Below are positions 6,875 through 15,782 of a stretch of DNA of 22,285 nucleotides, in pieces. Under the pieces are notes generated by a model. It made no database searches. It saw only the letters and a program-made list of their open reading frames with translations, and was not told the origin of the DNA. Position 1 is the first letter of the stretch. Every line of letters begins with the position of its first letter. Source of the DNA: Firmicutes bacterium CAG:475 (GTDB lineage Bacteria > Bacillota > Clostridia > Christensenellales > CAG-917); NCBI GenBank assembly GCA_000434435.1, contig FR895592.1, forward strand, positions 3,696-25,980, given 5' to 3'. Position numbers and translations under genes: made by a program.

Positions 6875-9800
6875 TTACGCCGCTTTGCTCGGCTTCGTTA
6901 CGAGTGCGTTGCAACCTTCGTATGCGTTTTGAGCAAGGTTCTTGACTTGCGTTACACCAAGAATTTCGGTGAGTGCGGAGCAGTTGTAGAAGGCGTGATC
7001 CGCGATTGTGGTAACGGTGTTTGCCAGCGTCGCGATTGCAAGTTTCGTGCAGCCTGCAAATACGGATTGGTTGATTTCGACGAGTTTGGTATTTGCGCTC
7101 AAATCAATCGAAACAAGTCCGCTGCCCGCAAATGCGTTTGCGCCCACATAGTGAAGCTCGGTTGCGTGCGAGAGGTCGATACCTTTGAGAGCGGCGGTGT
7201 TTGTAAACGCCCCGTTGCCGACATATTCGACTTTGCCGTTGACGTATTTTAGCGTTCTGAACATCACGTTGCTATTTGACGAATAAACGTTTGCGGTGAC
7301 GGGCGCGCCGTTTTCGTAGGTGAGCGACGCTTCTTTTGTGAGAGTATCGGGCAAAAACACTTCCGTGCCGTCTTTGACTTGGAGCGCGCTTATGCCGACA
7401 ACGTTGTAGACGACTTTCTTTGTGCCGACAACAGTATATTGTCCGCCGATTGCAAGCACTCCGTTGTATTCGACGCCTTCAAGGTTGCTTACCGTCGCAT
7501 TGTACACGATTTCGGTTTCGGATTCCGAAACGAGTTCTTTTGCAAAGTTCGCGTCCGAAAGCACGGCGTATTCCGCATTAACGTTTTGTGCCGTATAGAC
7601 GTTTTCAAGCACAACGCAGTTTGCAAACGCTCTTGCGTTTATCTTGTCGATATTCGCTCCGAGATACACGGCTTTGAGGTTTTTGAAGTTTTCGAATACA
7701 CCCGTAGACGAATCGTTTTTGCCGATTTCGGAGACAATATACTTGTCGCCGTTTGCGGCGGTCCATATTGACGGAAGAACGATTGTTTCGGCACTCGACG
7801 CCTTGCACGACACGATTCTGACCTTTCCGGCAAATGTTTCGCCGTCAAGTTCAACGGTTTGAGTGTCCGCAATTTCATATTCGAACAAACTTGCGTCGGC
7901 TTCGAGCACCACGAAATACACGATCGGGATTTCGATAACGCCGCCGAGCACGTCGTCGGCCGCATACTTCACTCTCAAAGTGTGGATGCCCAGCGTCTTT
8001 GTGTCAACCGACGCGCCGTCCACCAACGTAAATCCGTTTGACGTGGAGAGCGATTTGAGCGTCACGCTGCCGTCTTGACCGATAAGGCGCACTTTGAACT
8101 TGGCAAACGCAGAAGCTACGTTGCTGTTGAGCGGAATAGAAATCGCGCCGTCTTGTTCGAGTTGCTCGACTTGCGAAATTTCAACCGCATATTTGAACTT
8201 AAACTTGTACGTTCCGATATTGTGGAAGTTTACGGTTACGACAGCTTCCGCCTCGGCAGTCGTTCTCGTAGTGATAAAGTTTTCTATTCTGTCAATATCG
8301 AGCTCGTGTTGCACGCCGTCGATGTCGGTGTACACAAACTTGCCCTCGCCCGCCTTATACGAGGTGTAGAAAAGCGGAATATCCGCACCTTCTTGTTTAC
8401 CTTCGAAACCTTTGAGATAGTAGTTTCCGGTGCCGGTAACGTTGATTGTCGGCACACTGTTGCCTTCCTCGTAGAAAGACGGATTGCCGTTGATTGCGTT
8501 GTACACCGTTGCGACGTACAAATGCTCGTCACCGACGTTGATTTGGCAACCATCGGTGCTGTTGTTGTATGTGAACGTCACGACGTATTTCGTCACGCCC
8601 TCTTCATAGAGGCTGCCGTATTTTTCGTCGCCCTTTGTGACGAGGACAACTTGGACGTTGTTTTTGACTTTGTCAAGGGTTTCGGTGTTGTCCACGCCCG
8701 TGTTGTTGAGCACGACAAGTCCGTTTGCGATTGCGTCGCCGTATGTCGTGTCAAAAGCGTTTTTGTCTGCTGCGGTTTTGAGAAGAACGGTGTCTACGAC
8801 GTCGGTGTTGATATAAACCTTGTCAACCTTTTCCTCAACGAAGTTTGCTTTGTTGAATCCGTAAAGTTGCGCCCACGCACGAGTGATTGCATCGCCTGCG
8901 GCAATCGTTCCGTTGTTGATTGCTTCGAGCGTCGCAAGCACTTCCGACGTGAAGTAGAAGTTTGCGTTGTGGATAAGGTTTCCGCTTGCGTCGGCAAAAG
9001 CGTTGTCCGCAATCATAGGTGCGCCGACAAGTTTGTTGCCCTCAACGCCGACCTTTGTACAAATAAAGCTTTCAACCGCGCTTGCACCCTTAAACGCATA
9101 GTTGTCGATATATTTGACGTTGACGTCGAATTTGACCGTCTTGACGGTGTTTGCGTGTTGATAGAACGCTTCTTCGCCGATAGAGGTTACGTTTGAGGGA
9201 ACGATGACGTTCTTCGAGCCTTTTCCGTCGTCAAAGTATTCCACGAGGAAGACTTCGCCGTCCGCTCCTTCCACAACGACAAGTCCGTTTGCGTGCGTCG
9301 TTGCGTCTTGAATCCATTGCGTGCTCGTAAACGCACCCTTACCCACCGTAAGAGGTTTGCATGCCGCAAGGTTTATGGATTTGAGGTTTACGCAACCGTC
9401 GAATGCGTGCGGTGCGATGTGTTTGACGTCCGAAAGAATACGAGTGTCCGTCGCACTCTTGTCGATGAAGCGGTAATACACTTTGCCGATGACGATTGCC
9501 TTGTAGTCGGGGTTGTAGTTTCCGCTGCTTTCTTTGAGCATAGACGTGCCGCTAAATGCGTTTTCGCCGACATATGCGAGTTTCGAGCTTGTACTCACCT
9601 CAACTTTTGCAAAGTTTTCGAGATTTGAAAACGCGCCGTTTTCGATTTTTTGCACGTTGTCGCCGAGAGTAATTGTTTCAAGTGCGACAGCGTTTGCAAA
9701 CGCGCCGTCCGCAATTGCCGTAACCGCTTGAAGTTGAGCGTTGAGTGCGTCGGCGTTGGCTACGTCCGTAGAATAGTAATCGGAAGAAATGTCAAGCGAC

Positions 9801-11809
9801 TTGACGACGTCCGCTCTGACGCGCGTCGTTTCGCCGTCGGAGTACTCTTGACCGACAAACTTGTATAAAATCGTGCCTATGACGATAAATTGTTTACCGT
9901 TGTTGTTTTTGTAGTAGTTGTTTTCGAACTCCGAACCGAAGAAAAGGTTCTTGCCGACTTTTTCGATGTTGTTGGACGCGGGAGCAACCACTTCTCTCAA
10001 ATGCGGAGCGTGCGAAAACGCTTGCTCGCCGATGATTTTGAGACTTGTCGCTTTCGAAAAGTCGAGCTTTGTGAGTGCTTTGAGATTCATGCACGCTTTT
10101 GCGGAAATCTCGCTCACGAGGCGCGTTGCGCCTTGATAAGTGAGTTTGTCGGGAATGATGAGTTCGCTCACCGATTCGTCGGCAATCTTATCGATGCGGA
10201 TAGAGCCGTCCGCTTTGAGCGAAAGTCCGTCTTTAAACACGACTTCCGTATAGTACGCACTGAGTCTTGCAAGGCGTTCTTGTTCGTTGTCGGTGTCGTT
10301 GAACACCCACTTGACGTAGCCTTTTTCGCTCACGCCGTCAACGGTTGTGGTGTTTGAAAGATTTTGACATTGATAATCGTCGTAGATGCCGTCGAGTTTG
10401 ACATATACGCCGTTGCCCTTCGTGAGCAAATCTTTGATTTGAGAGATGCGCACGTACACGCTCTTTGCTTGCGTGCCGTCGCGTTTTTGCGGCGAAACGG
10501 TGATTTTTGCGACGTATTCGCTGTAATTATGGTTGTATGCAAAACCGCTGAAATCGATTCTGTTGAGCTTTTCGCTTTCGATGCCGAACGTCGAAGTTGA
10601 ATTCACGACGGTAAAGCCCTTTGCGACGGCGATTTCATCGCTTGAAATTTCCGTGCCGTCGTCGGCTTTTGCGTTTTGAACGTCGTTTTTGAACTCACCG
10701 CCCATCATATAGAGCGTGTAGGAGTAAACGCGCATAGTCCAACGTGCGACGAGAGTTATATCGGACGTGCCGACCGTCTTTGCAAAATTCCAAAGAGTGT
10801 CGTTTTCGTCCCACTCTCCCGCCTTCGTGCCGTTGTCGAGATACCAACCTGCAAAGTAGTATCCGCTATACACGTTGAAGATGTCCGTTGCCGGAGCAAC
10901 GGCCTTGCCGTACGAACGGCGCACGGTTTGCGTGGATTTGAAATCGGGGTTTTCGCTGGGATTGACCTTGCCGCTTTCAAGTTGAGCGTCCGAAGGAACG
11001 GCAAGATTGAACTTCACGTTTACGGTGTCGTTCGTCCATTTTGTCGAGAAAGTTTGATTGTTGAAAGAATTGTCTATCGTAAGGGGGAAGTTTTTGGACG
11101 TTGCGCTGTACGTTGCGCCTTTTACGCTTACGCTTTCAAGCGCTCTTGCGGGCTTACCCTCGCCCTCGTCCTCTATCGTCATTCTGAAAGTGGAGATAAA
11201 TTCGTCCCAAGATGCGATCGAAACGCCGCTGTCAACGCTGACGCTGACCGTTTGTCCGTTTTGAGAAGTCGTGCCGAATGCGGCGTTGGCGCGTCTTTCA
11301 CCGTCCATAATGTTGAAAGTGAGCGTCACTCTTTCAACGGGAGCAAGTCTGTCTTGGAGGTGCAATGCAAACGAGCCTTTTGCGTAAACGGCGTTGCCGT
11401 CGTCGTCTTTGCCCGTTTCCACTTGGACTTTTATTTGATGATGTCCCGCCCTCTTGACGTTTGCTCTGTCCTCGTCCGTTTGGAGCATATTTTCGGTGAG
11501 ATTGCCGTGAATGCCCTCCGTAGTCGCGTTCGTTTGCGTGTTGAGATAAACCACGCAATACTCGACGTCGGAAATATCGAACTCGTCAACGTACATGCTC
11601 TTGAACACGGACGTTACGCCCTTTGGGAAGGAAAATTTGAGCTGCGCCGTCATCGGACCGTCGTCACCGCCGGTTTCGATTATATCGGACGGATTGATGC
11701 TGTCGGGCAACTTGCCTGCGTCTTGCGCGCCCTTGTTGCACGCAACCATACTTATCGCAAGCACGACAAGCAAGATAGCAATCAAAAATAAACTGACTTT
11801 CTTTCTCAT
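6875..11809 (-). CDS. Giant BspA-type leucine-rich-repeat surface lipoprotein
   Basis: 1644 residues. Lipoprotein signal peptide: MRKK, a hydrophobic core and the lipobox MVAC with the lipidated Cys24. About 60-300 is beta-rich and unassigned. An InlB/Listeria-Bacteroides-type repeat sits near 310-360 (F.GWYLDNG ... ITLVARW). A first BspA-type LRR block (LRR_5 pattern: I...AF..C..L..I.L....) covers about 550-960. A long Ig-like beta region follows. A second LRR block runs from about 1350 to the end, with units such as ITKIN-type turns, ARAFANCVVLENV and DHAFYNCSALTEI. There is no LPXTG or S-layer domain, so it is anchored by lipid. BspA-like proteins are usually adhesins or binding proteins; the ligand is unknown. 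The start at 11809 is chosen because AAGGTG lies 6 bases upstream and the signal peptide begins there, not at 11845. It has its own promoter and a shared terminator. Confidence 0.92.
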   Translation of the reverse strand: MRKKVSLFLIAILLVVLAISMVACNKGAQDAGKLPDSINPSDIIETGGDDGPMTAQLKFSFPKGVTSVFKSMYVDEFDISDVEYCVVYLNTQTNATTEGIHGNLTENMLQTDEDRANVKRAGHHQIKVQVETGKDDDGNAVYAKGSFALHLQDRLAPVERVTLTFNIMDGERRANAAFGTTSQNGQTVSVSVDSGVSIASWDEFISTFRMTIEDEGEGKPARALESVSVKGATYSATSKNFPLTIDNSFNNQTFSTKWTNDTVNVKFNLAVPSDAQLESGKVNPSENPDFKSTQTVRRSYGKAVAPATDIFNVYSGYYFAGWYLDNGTKAGEWDENDTLWNFAKTVGTSDITLVARWTMRVYSYTLYMMGGEFKNDVQNAKADDGTEISSDEIAVAKGFTVVNSTSTFGIESEKLNRIDFSGFAYNHNYSEYVAKITVSPQKRDGTQAKSVYVRISQIKDLLTKGNGVYVKLDGIYDDYQCQNLSNTTTVDGVSEKGYVKWVFNDTDNEQERLARLSAYYTEVVFKDGLSLKADGSIRIDKIADESVSELIIPDKLTYQGATRLVSEISAKACMNLKALTKLDFSKATSLKIIGEQAFSHAPHLREVVAPASNNIEKVGKNLFFGSEFENNYYKNNNGKQFIVIGTILYKFVGQEYSDGETTRVRADVVKSLDISSDYYSTDVANADALNAQLQAVTAIADGAFANAVALETITLGDNVQKIENGAFSNLENFAKVEVSTSSKLAYVGENAFSGTSMLKESSGNYNPDYKAIVIGKVYYRFIDKSATDTRILSDVKHIAPHAFDGCVNLKSINLAACKPLTVGKGAFTSTQWIQDATTHANGLVVVEGADGEVFLVEYFDDGKGSKNVIVPSNVTSIGEEAFYQHANTVKTVKFDVNVKYIDNYAFKGASAVESFICTKVGVEGNKLVGAPMIADNAFADASGNLIHNANFYFTSEVLATLEAINNGTIAAGDAITRAWAQLYGFNKANFVEEKVDKVYINTDVVDTVLLKTAADKNAFDTTYGDAIANGLVVLNNTGVDNTETLDKVKNNVQVVLVTKGDEKYGSLYEEGVTKYVVTFTYNNSTDGCQINVGDEHLYVATVYNAINGNPSFYEEGNSVPTINVTGTGNYYLKGFEGKQEGADIPLFYTSYKAGEGKFVYTDIDGVQHELDIDRIENFITTRTTAEAEAVVTVNFHNIGTYKFKFKYAVEISQVEQLEQDGAISIPLNSNVASAFAKFKVRLIGQDGSVTLKSLSTSNGFTLVDGASVDTKTLGIHTLRVKYAADDVLGGVIEIPIVYFVVLEADASLFEYEIADTQTVELDGETFAGKVRIVSCKASSAETIVLPSIWTAANGDKYIVSEIGKNDSSTGVFENFKNLKAVYLGANIDKINARAFANCVVLENVYTAQNVNAEYAVLSDANFAKELVSESETEIVYNATVSNLEGVEYNGVLAIGGQYTVVGTKKVVYNVVGISALQVKDGTEVFLPDTLTKEASLTYENGAPVTANVYSSNSNVMFRTLKYVNGKVEYVGNGAFTNTAALKGIDLSHATELHYVGANAFAGSGLVSIDLSANTKLVEINQSVFAGCTKLAIATLANTVTTIADHAFYNCSALTEILGVTQVKNLAQNAYEGCNALVTKPSKAA

Positions 11810-11867
11810 AACTTTCACCTTACACGTATGCGCACTCTCGCGCACATAATATAGGAATACGAATATA

Positions 11868-11896
11868 ATACTACATTATCCAAACAAAATTGTCAA
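11868..11896 (-). promoter_or_regulatory. Promoter of the LRR lipoprotein gene
   Basis: Minus strand: TTGACA (11891-11896), 17-bp spacer, TAGTAT (11868-11873). It leaves a leader of about 50 nt containing a small TGCGC/GCGCA hairpin at 11829-11844. Confidence 0.7.
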
Positions 11897-11927
11897 CATC
11901 AAATGCCGAATGAGGCTTGCTTGCATG

Positions 11928-11955
11928 AAAAAACCGTCTGTTCAGACGGTTTTTT
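11928..11955 (-). terminator. Terminator after the acyltransferase gene
   Basis: CCGTCT/AGACGG stem flanked by A6 and T6, so it is symmetric and could act both ways. It lies about 24 bp beyond the stop of the minus-strand acyltransferase gene, so that gene is the probable user. Confidence 0.85.
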
Positions 11956-11978
11956 GCAAGTTATTTTTCGTAATTTTT

Positions 11979-13286
11979 TTATTTTTTGCCGAGTTTGTAG
12001 GCTTCTTCGATGCAAAGAGCATACTTTGTTGCCGCCATAACCTTGTCGAACATAAACCTATAAACGTGCTTGTCGTCGTACATATCCACCGCGCTTCCCG
12101 GCAAATTCGCAACGGTATCGCACCTCGACACCACAAATTCGACGTGCTTGAATTCGTCCTCGACTTTTTCCGTTCCGTTTGCCGTGTCGAAATCGAGGGA
12201 CATATTATTCACGCCGTATTTGGACTTCACTCCGACAGGTCTTTCCTGCCAGTCGGTATCGAAGCAAAGTTTGTCCTTGTCGAGAGTCAAAACGCCGTTC
12301 GCCACAAAACGATAGCCGTTGTTAAGCTCGTTTTCCACAAACAAATTGACCGTGTTAGATAGCTTAAAATCACCGTTTTGCACTTCTTTTGCAACAAGTG
12401 CGCGCTGTTCGTCATACCACAAATCTATGCGCTCCGGGCACACTCCGTCCCCTTGCGGAACGAGTCGTCCGTCATAGCCGTAAACCACGTCGTTTCCGCA
12501 ACGGTTGCATTTCAAATGACTGCCGCTCGAACTCATTTCAAACTCACTGCCGCACTTGGGGCAACGATACAAAAGTCTGTCAAGCCCTTCCGCATAGCGA
12601 CTACCTTTGAAAATAATGCCGTTTTCAACCTGCCACTTATGCTCGTTTTGATAGAGCGCGTCGCAGATTTTTTGATATATTTCCTCTTTCGAAAGGCTTT
12701 TGGCTTCTTCTTTTGTGAAAAGCATATCGCAATTGGTTACGACTCTTCCTCTTCTTACGAAACGGAGATTGTACGCCCACTTCGGACGGGCGAGGCTTGC
12801 CCCTTGCATTTTAATCACGCCGACGGGATAGCCCAGCCACTGCACGAGCCTTGCAATCGAGGGCGCAATCGCACCCGTAACGCCGTTTGCAGACACCTTG
12901 CCTTCGGGACAAATAAGAACGCTTATACCTTGGTCGAGATACTTTTTGATATTCTTTATGCACGCCAAATCCGCAAAATACTGTTTTTTGGTGATTGCGT
13001 GATACGAGCCGAGAAGTTTTGCGAAAATCGGCATCGAGTACATCATGTTTTCCGCAACGACGAAGTTCAAAGGCGCGCCGTACATTGCCGAAGAAAAGTG
13101 AATAAAATCGTATGCGGACAAATGATTGCACACGATAAGCATCGCACCGTTTTTCTTTTGAAGTTTGAAAGATTTGCTCTTTTTGCAAACGCCGTGCAAA
13201 AACGGTCTGACAAACCTGCACAATCCCAAAAAAAAACGACAATACGCCTTTGAGAAAGGCGCGTCGCTCTTGTTGTTTTTTTCCAT
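11979..13286 (-). CDS. PlsC-type acyltransferase with internal zinc ribbon
   Basis: 435 residues from the ATG at 13286. The N-terminal half is a lysophospholipid/glycerolphosphate acyltransferase (PlsC/LPLAT) domain with the catalytic NHX4D motif (NHLSAYD, 54-60) and the CPEGK motif at 127-131. It would transfer an acyl chain from acyl-ACP or acyl-CoA to a lysophospholipid at the membrane. A CxxC...CxxC zinc ribbon follows (Cys242, 245, 260, 263), then a ~170-residue beta-rich domain I cannot name. The annotated-looking ATG at 13307 (442 residues) sits exactly at the predicted transcription start and has no Shine-Dalgarno. The ATG at 13286 has a purine-rich AAAAAAGAG upstream and is preferred. 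It has its own promoter; the ATPase gene upstream is on the same strand. Confidence 0.85.
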   Translation of the reverse strand: MEKNNKSDAPFSKAYCRFFLGLCRFVRPFLHGVCKKSKSFKLQKKNGAMLIVCNHLSAYDFIHFSSAMYGAPLNFVVAENMMYSMPIFAKLLGSYHAITKKQYFADLACIKNIKKYLDQGISVLICPEGKVSANGVTGAIAPSIARLVQWLGYPVGVIKMQGASLARPKWAYNLRFVRRGRVVTNCDMLFTKEEAKSLSKEEIYQKICDALYQNEHKWQVENGIIFKGSRYAEGLDRLLYRCPKCGSEFEMSSSGSHLKCNRCGNDVVYGYDGRLVPQGDGVCPERIDLWYDEQRALVAKEVQNGDFKLSNTVNLFVENELNNGYRFVANGVLTLDKDKLCFDTDWQERPVGVKSKYGVNNMSLDFDTANGTEKVEDEFKHVEFVVSRCDTVANLPGSAVDMYDDKHVYRFMFDKVMAATKYALCIEEAYKLGKK

Positions 13287-13313
13287 TTTCGCTCTTTTTT
13301 CGTCCATACTTAA

Positions 13314-13342
13314 CTTATATCAAAACAAAGCGCAAAAGTCAA
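13314..13342 (-). promoter_or_regulatory. Promoter of the acyltransferase gene
   Basis: Minus strand: TTGACT (13337-13342), 17-bp spacer, TATAAG (13314-13319). By normal spacing transcription would begin at about 13307, the first base of the upstream candidate ATG. Confidence 0.7.
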
Positions 13343-13401
13343 GTAATGATGACTTTGCCGCAACGCACAATTGCGGTTCGTTTAGTATTTTCAGTCGAAT
13401 A

Positions 13402-14397
13402 TCAACCGAATATGAGTTTTTCGATTTCCTTCAAAATTCTATCGTTGTTTTCAAAGTCCATCGCAGGCACGAAAATATCCTCTATCGACATATGCGCTTG
13501 CCGTGCCTTGTTCAGTCTTTCAACTGCAAACGCCGTTTGCAACACCACGTTATTCCCTTCTTCCGTTGCGTCGTCTTTGTCGTATCTTTCGCCGAACACG
13601 CCTAGGTCCATAACGGTGTCGCTTGCAAAATGTCCCGGATTTTCCACGTACGCGTCGGTGCCGCAAATCACACCTTCGCACGTTGTGGGATCGAGGGGCG
13701 AAAGCAGCAGCGTAACGCCCTTTCTCAACTTGCTCATTTCGTCGAAAAACACTTTCTTCGCATAGGCGCATCCTTTGACGAGAGTAACTCTCTTTTCTCG
13801 CAAATGGTCGAAATACTCGCTCTCTCCGCTTGGGCATATAGCGCGCGAAAACAGCTCTCTCACCTTGTTTCCCACAGGCTTTAAATCACGCGCCACAGAG
13901 GACGCGTACGCCCTTATTTTGTCCTCGTCAACGCCTTGTTTTTCAATCTCGAATTGATTGTACAAATGACGCAAAGCAGACTTTAAATATTGATATACGC
14001 GCATAAAGTGTTGTTTTTTGCATATCATCCTGTTTTCAACCTCTTCTCTCACCCCTTGAAGTTTGCTTGCGTCAAGGCTCGACGCAAGATCGAAAATCAC
14101 ATCCTTGACAACGGGAATATCCACGCCGATTGCATGCGGAGAAGTTGCGTCCACAACCGCAACGTTTTTGTCTTTGACAAAAACTCCGTCAAGACTTTGA
14201 GGGTCTCCCGAACAAAACCACAACTCGTAATCCAATCCCAAAGATTTTGCTTTCTTTGCAATTTTCTTCATCATGGAAGACTTACCCGTGCCGCTGCCGC
14301 CCTTCAAAAGCACGACTTTGTCTTTTGATTTCAGCTCCTTTTCATACAGATTGAAAAAGCCGTAACCGCTGTTGTTTCCGAAAAAATATCTTTCCAT
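13402..14397 (-). CDS. P-loop ATPase of the PRK06851 type
   Basis: 331 residues, cytoplasmic. Walker A is GGSGTGKS (33-40), followed by the family features CSGDPQSLDG (62-71) and VVDATSPH (81-88). I recognise this as the uncharacterised PRK06851-like ATPase/kinase group of Firmicutes; the reaction is unknown. The second half repeats the layout: VTLVKG at 204-209 where a P-loop should be, then LLSPLDPTTCEG at about 231-242. It lacks the GKS residues, so this is a duplicated but degenerate domain. The start is ATG 14397 with GAGG 5 bases upstream; the GTG at 14403 is inside that site. The gene is divergent from dpaA with an 80-bp gap, so the two may share a regulatory region. Confidence 0.8.
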   Translation of the reverse strand: MERYFFGNNSGYGFFNLYEKELKSKDKVVLLKGGSGTGKSSMMKKIAKKAKSLGLDYELWFCSGDPQSLDGVFVKDKNVAVVDATSPHAIGVDIPVVKDVIFDLASSLDASKLQGVREEVENRMICKKQHFMRVYQYLKSALRHLYNQFEIEKQGVDEDKIRAYASSVARDLKPVGNKVRELFSRAICPSGESEYFDHLREKRVTLVKGCAYAKKVFFDEMSKLRKGVTLLLSPLDPTTCEGVICGTDAYVENPGHFASDTVMDLGVFGERYDKDDATEEGNNVVLQTAFAVERLNKARQAHMSIEDIFVPAMDFENNDRILKEIEKLIFG

Positions 14398-14477
14398 ACT
14401 CACCTCGATTTATTCTATGTGCCTTTTCTTGCTTTGCGTGCATTAACTCATTTTCAAAAGGCTGCATAACATACCGT

Positions 14478-15197
14478 ATGAACAAAAATTACGCCATCGT
14501 ACACGAAACCGACGAGAGAATGTTTTATCTCAAATCAATGCTCAAAGGAGTGTGCTTTCGCATGCCCGCTCACGTGTTTGCTCCAAACGTGCTTGTCGAG
14601 GCAAGGACGCTTTCAAAAGTGGAGGACGGTGCGCAAGTGTTTTGCGGCAGGGTGAGCGACGAGGCGAGCGCGCTTGCAAACAGCAGAGATATAACCCTTT
14701 GCACGTACAACGACAGCGAGCGTTTTCAAGCGATAAACTCGCGGCTGACGGCGGAAGGCGCGCTTGAAATTATAATCGAACACTCAAAAAAATCCATTGC
14801 GGACTGCTACGTTTTGATTATGGGATTCGGGCGCACGGGAGCGGCTATGGCAAAGATTTTGGGCAAGTTGGATGTTGCTTTCGACGTCGTATCCACATCG
14901 TCCGTGCGTCCCGCACATGCGTTTGCAAAGCACGTTTTGCCTATGCGCGACTTTGATTTTGAAAAATACGACATCGTGATAAACACGATACCCTCACCCG
15001 TCGTGAGCGACAAAGAACTGATGAGCATGAAAGACGATTGCGTATATATCGACCTTGCCTCCAAATCGGCAATAAACCTTGACTATGCAAAATATCTGGG
15101 GATAGACGCCGACATATACCCTGCCTTGCCTGCAAAAACCTGTCCCGTCAGTGCAGCAAAGGCAATGTTCGACTACATCATGGAGGTGAAAAAATGA
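14478..15197 (+). CDS. dpaA: Dipicolinate synthase subunit A
   Basis: 239 residues, homologous to Bacillus SpoVFA. With DpaB it oxidises the DapA product to dipicolinate in the mother cell during sporulation. The N-terminal YAIVHETDERMFYL (5-18) matches the start of the family. The NAD(P)-binding GFGRTG is at 116-121, INTIPS at 168-173, IDLASK at 191-196, and a conserved LPAKTCPVSAA near 217-227. It is shorter than SpoVFA (about 297 residues), the shortening lying in the N-terminal domain between about 35 and 85. No Shine-Dalgarno is visible before the ATG; the nearest AAAGG is 16 bases away. A CATANNNTA match to mother-cell sigma-K -10 elements lies at 14465-14473, too close for a normal leader. 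The stop overlaps the dpaB start by 4 bp. Confidence 0.92.
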   Translation: MNKNYAIVHETDERMFYLKSMLKGVCFRMPAHVFAPNVLVEARTLSKVEDGAQVFCGRVSDEASALANSRDITLCTYNDSERFQAINSRLTAEGALEIIIEHSKKSIADCYVLIMGFGRTGAAMAKILGKLDVAFDVVSTSSVRPAHAFAKHVLPMRDFDFEKYDIVINTIPSPVVSDKELMSMKDDCVYIDLASKSAINLDYAKYLGIDADIYPALPAKTCPVSAAKAMFDYIMEVKK

Positions 15198-15757
15198 AGA
15201 AAATAGGACTTTGCGTGACAGGCTCGTTCTGCACGTTTTCAAATCTTCTCACTGCCGTCGACGCGCTTGTGGACGCCGGCTATGAGATTGTCCCCGTGTT
15301 CAGCTACAACGTGTCCACGCTCGATACTCGCTTTTTTAAGCAAGCGGACTTTGAAAAATACATTGTCGAAAAAACAGGGAAAACGCCCATTAAAACGATA
15401 GTCGAAGCCGAAACCATCACGAAATCCGGCATAGAGCTTATGCTCGTTGCTCCCTGCACGGGCAATACGCTTGCGAAAATCGTCAACGGCATCACCGATA
15501 CGCCGACTACAATGGCAGTAAAAGCAACCCTGCGCACAAACAAGCCCGTCGTGCTGTCTATCTCGTCAAACGACGCACTGGGCGCAAACGCCAAAAACGT
15601 CGGGATTGCACTCAACACCAAAAACTTATATCTCGTACCTTTCGGTCAAGACGCGCCGGACAACAAACCGCACTCTTTGATTGCGGACGTCTCTCTCATT
15701 TTGCCAACGATAGAAAAAGCATTAAACCACGAGCAAATCCAACCGGTAATACTCTAA
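15194..15757 (+). CDS. dpaB: Dipicolinate synthase subunit B
   Basis: 187 residues, homologous to Bacillus SpoVFB and of the flavoprotein (HFCD-like) fold. It is the partner of DpaA in making dipicolinic acid, the major small molecule of the spore core. Family motifs visible are TGSFCTF (9-15), YNVSTLDTRF (38-47), APCTGNTLAK (86-95), SSNDALG (124-130), PFGQD (149-153) and the C-terminal LPTIEKALNHEQIQP (170-184). The ATG overlaps the dpaA stop (ATGA) and is preceded by GAGG inside dpaA, so translation is coupled. A bidirectional terminator follows 25 bp after the stop. Confidence 0.95.
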   Translation: MKKIGLCVTGSFCTFSNLLTAVDALVDAGYEIVPVFSYNVSTLDTRFFKQADFEKYIVEKTGKTPIKTIVEAETITKSGIELMLVAPCTGNTLAKIVNGITDTPTTMAVKATLRTNKPVVLSISSNDALGANAKNVGIALNTKNLYLVPFGQDAPDNKPHSLIADVSLILPTIEKALNHEQIQPVIL

Positions 15758-15782
15758 TCTGTCGCACAATTGCGGTAAGTAT

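Noticed and set aside
8075..9196. Long plus-strand open frame of 373 codons within the LRR lipoprotein region
   Set aside because: It is antisense to a clear LRR lipoprotein, with a Cys/Val/Arg-rich, non-protein-like composition caused by the codon bias of the real gene. The same holds for 10676-11791 and 2304-3344.
13364..15776. 14-bp direct repeat CGCACAATTGCGGT at 13364-13377 and 15763-15776 flanking the ATPase-dpaAB block
   Set aside because: About one 14-mer repeat is expected by chance in 22 kb; there is no integrase or other mobility sign.
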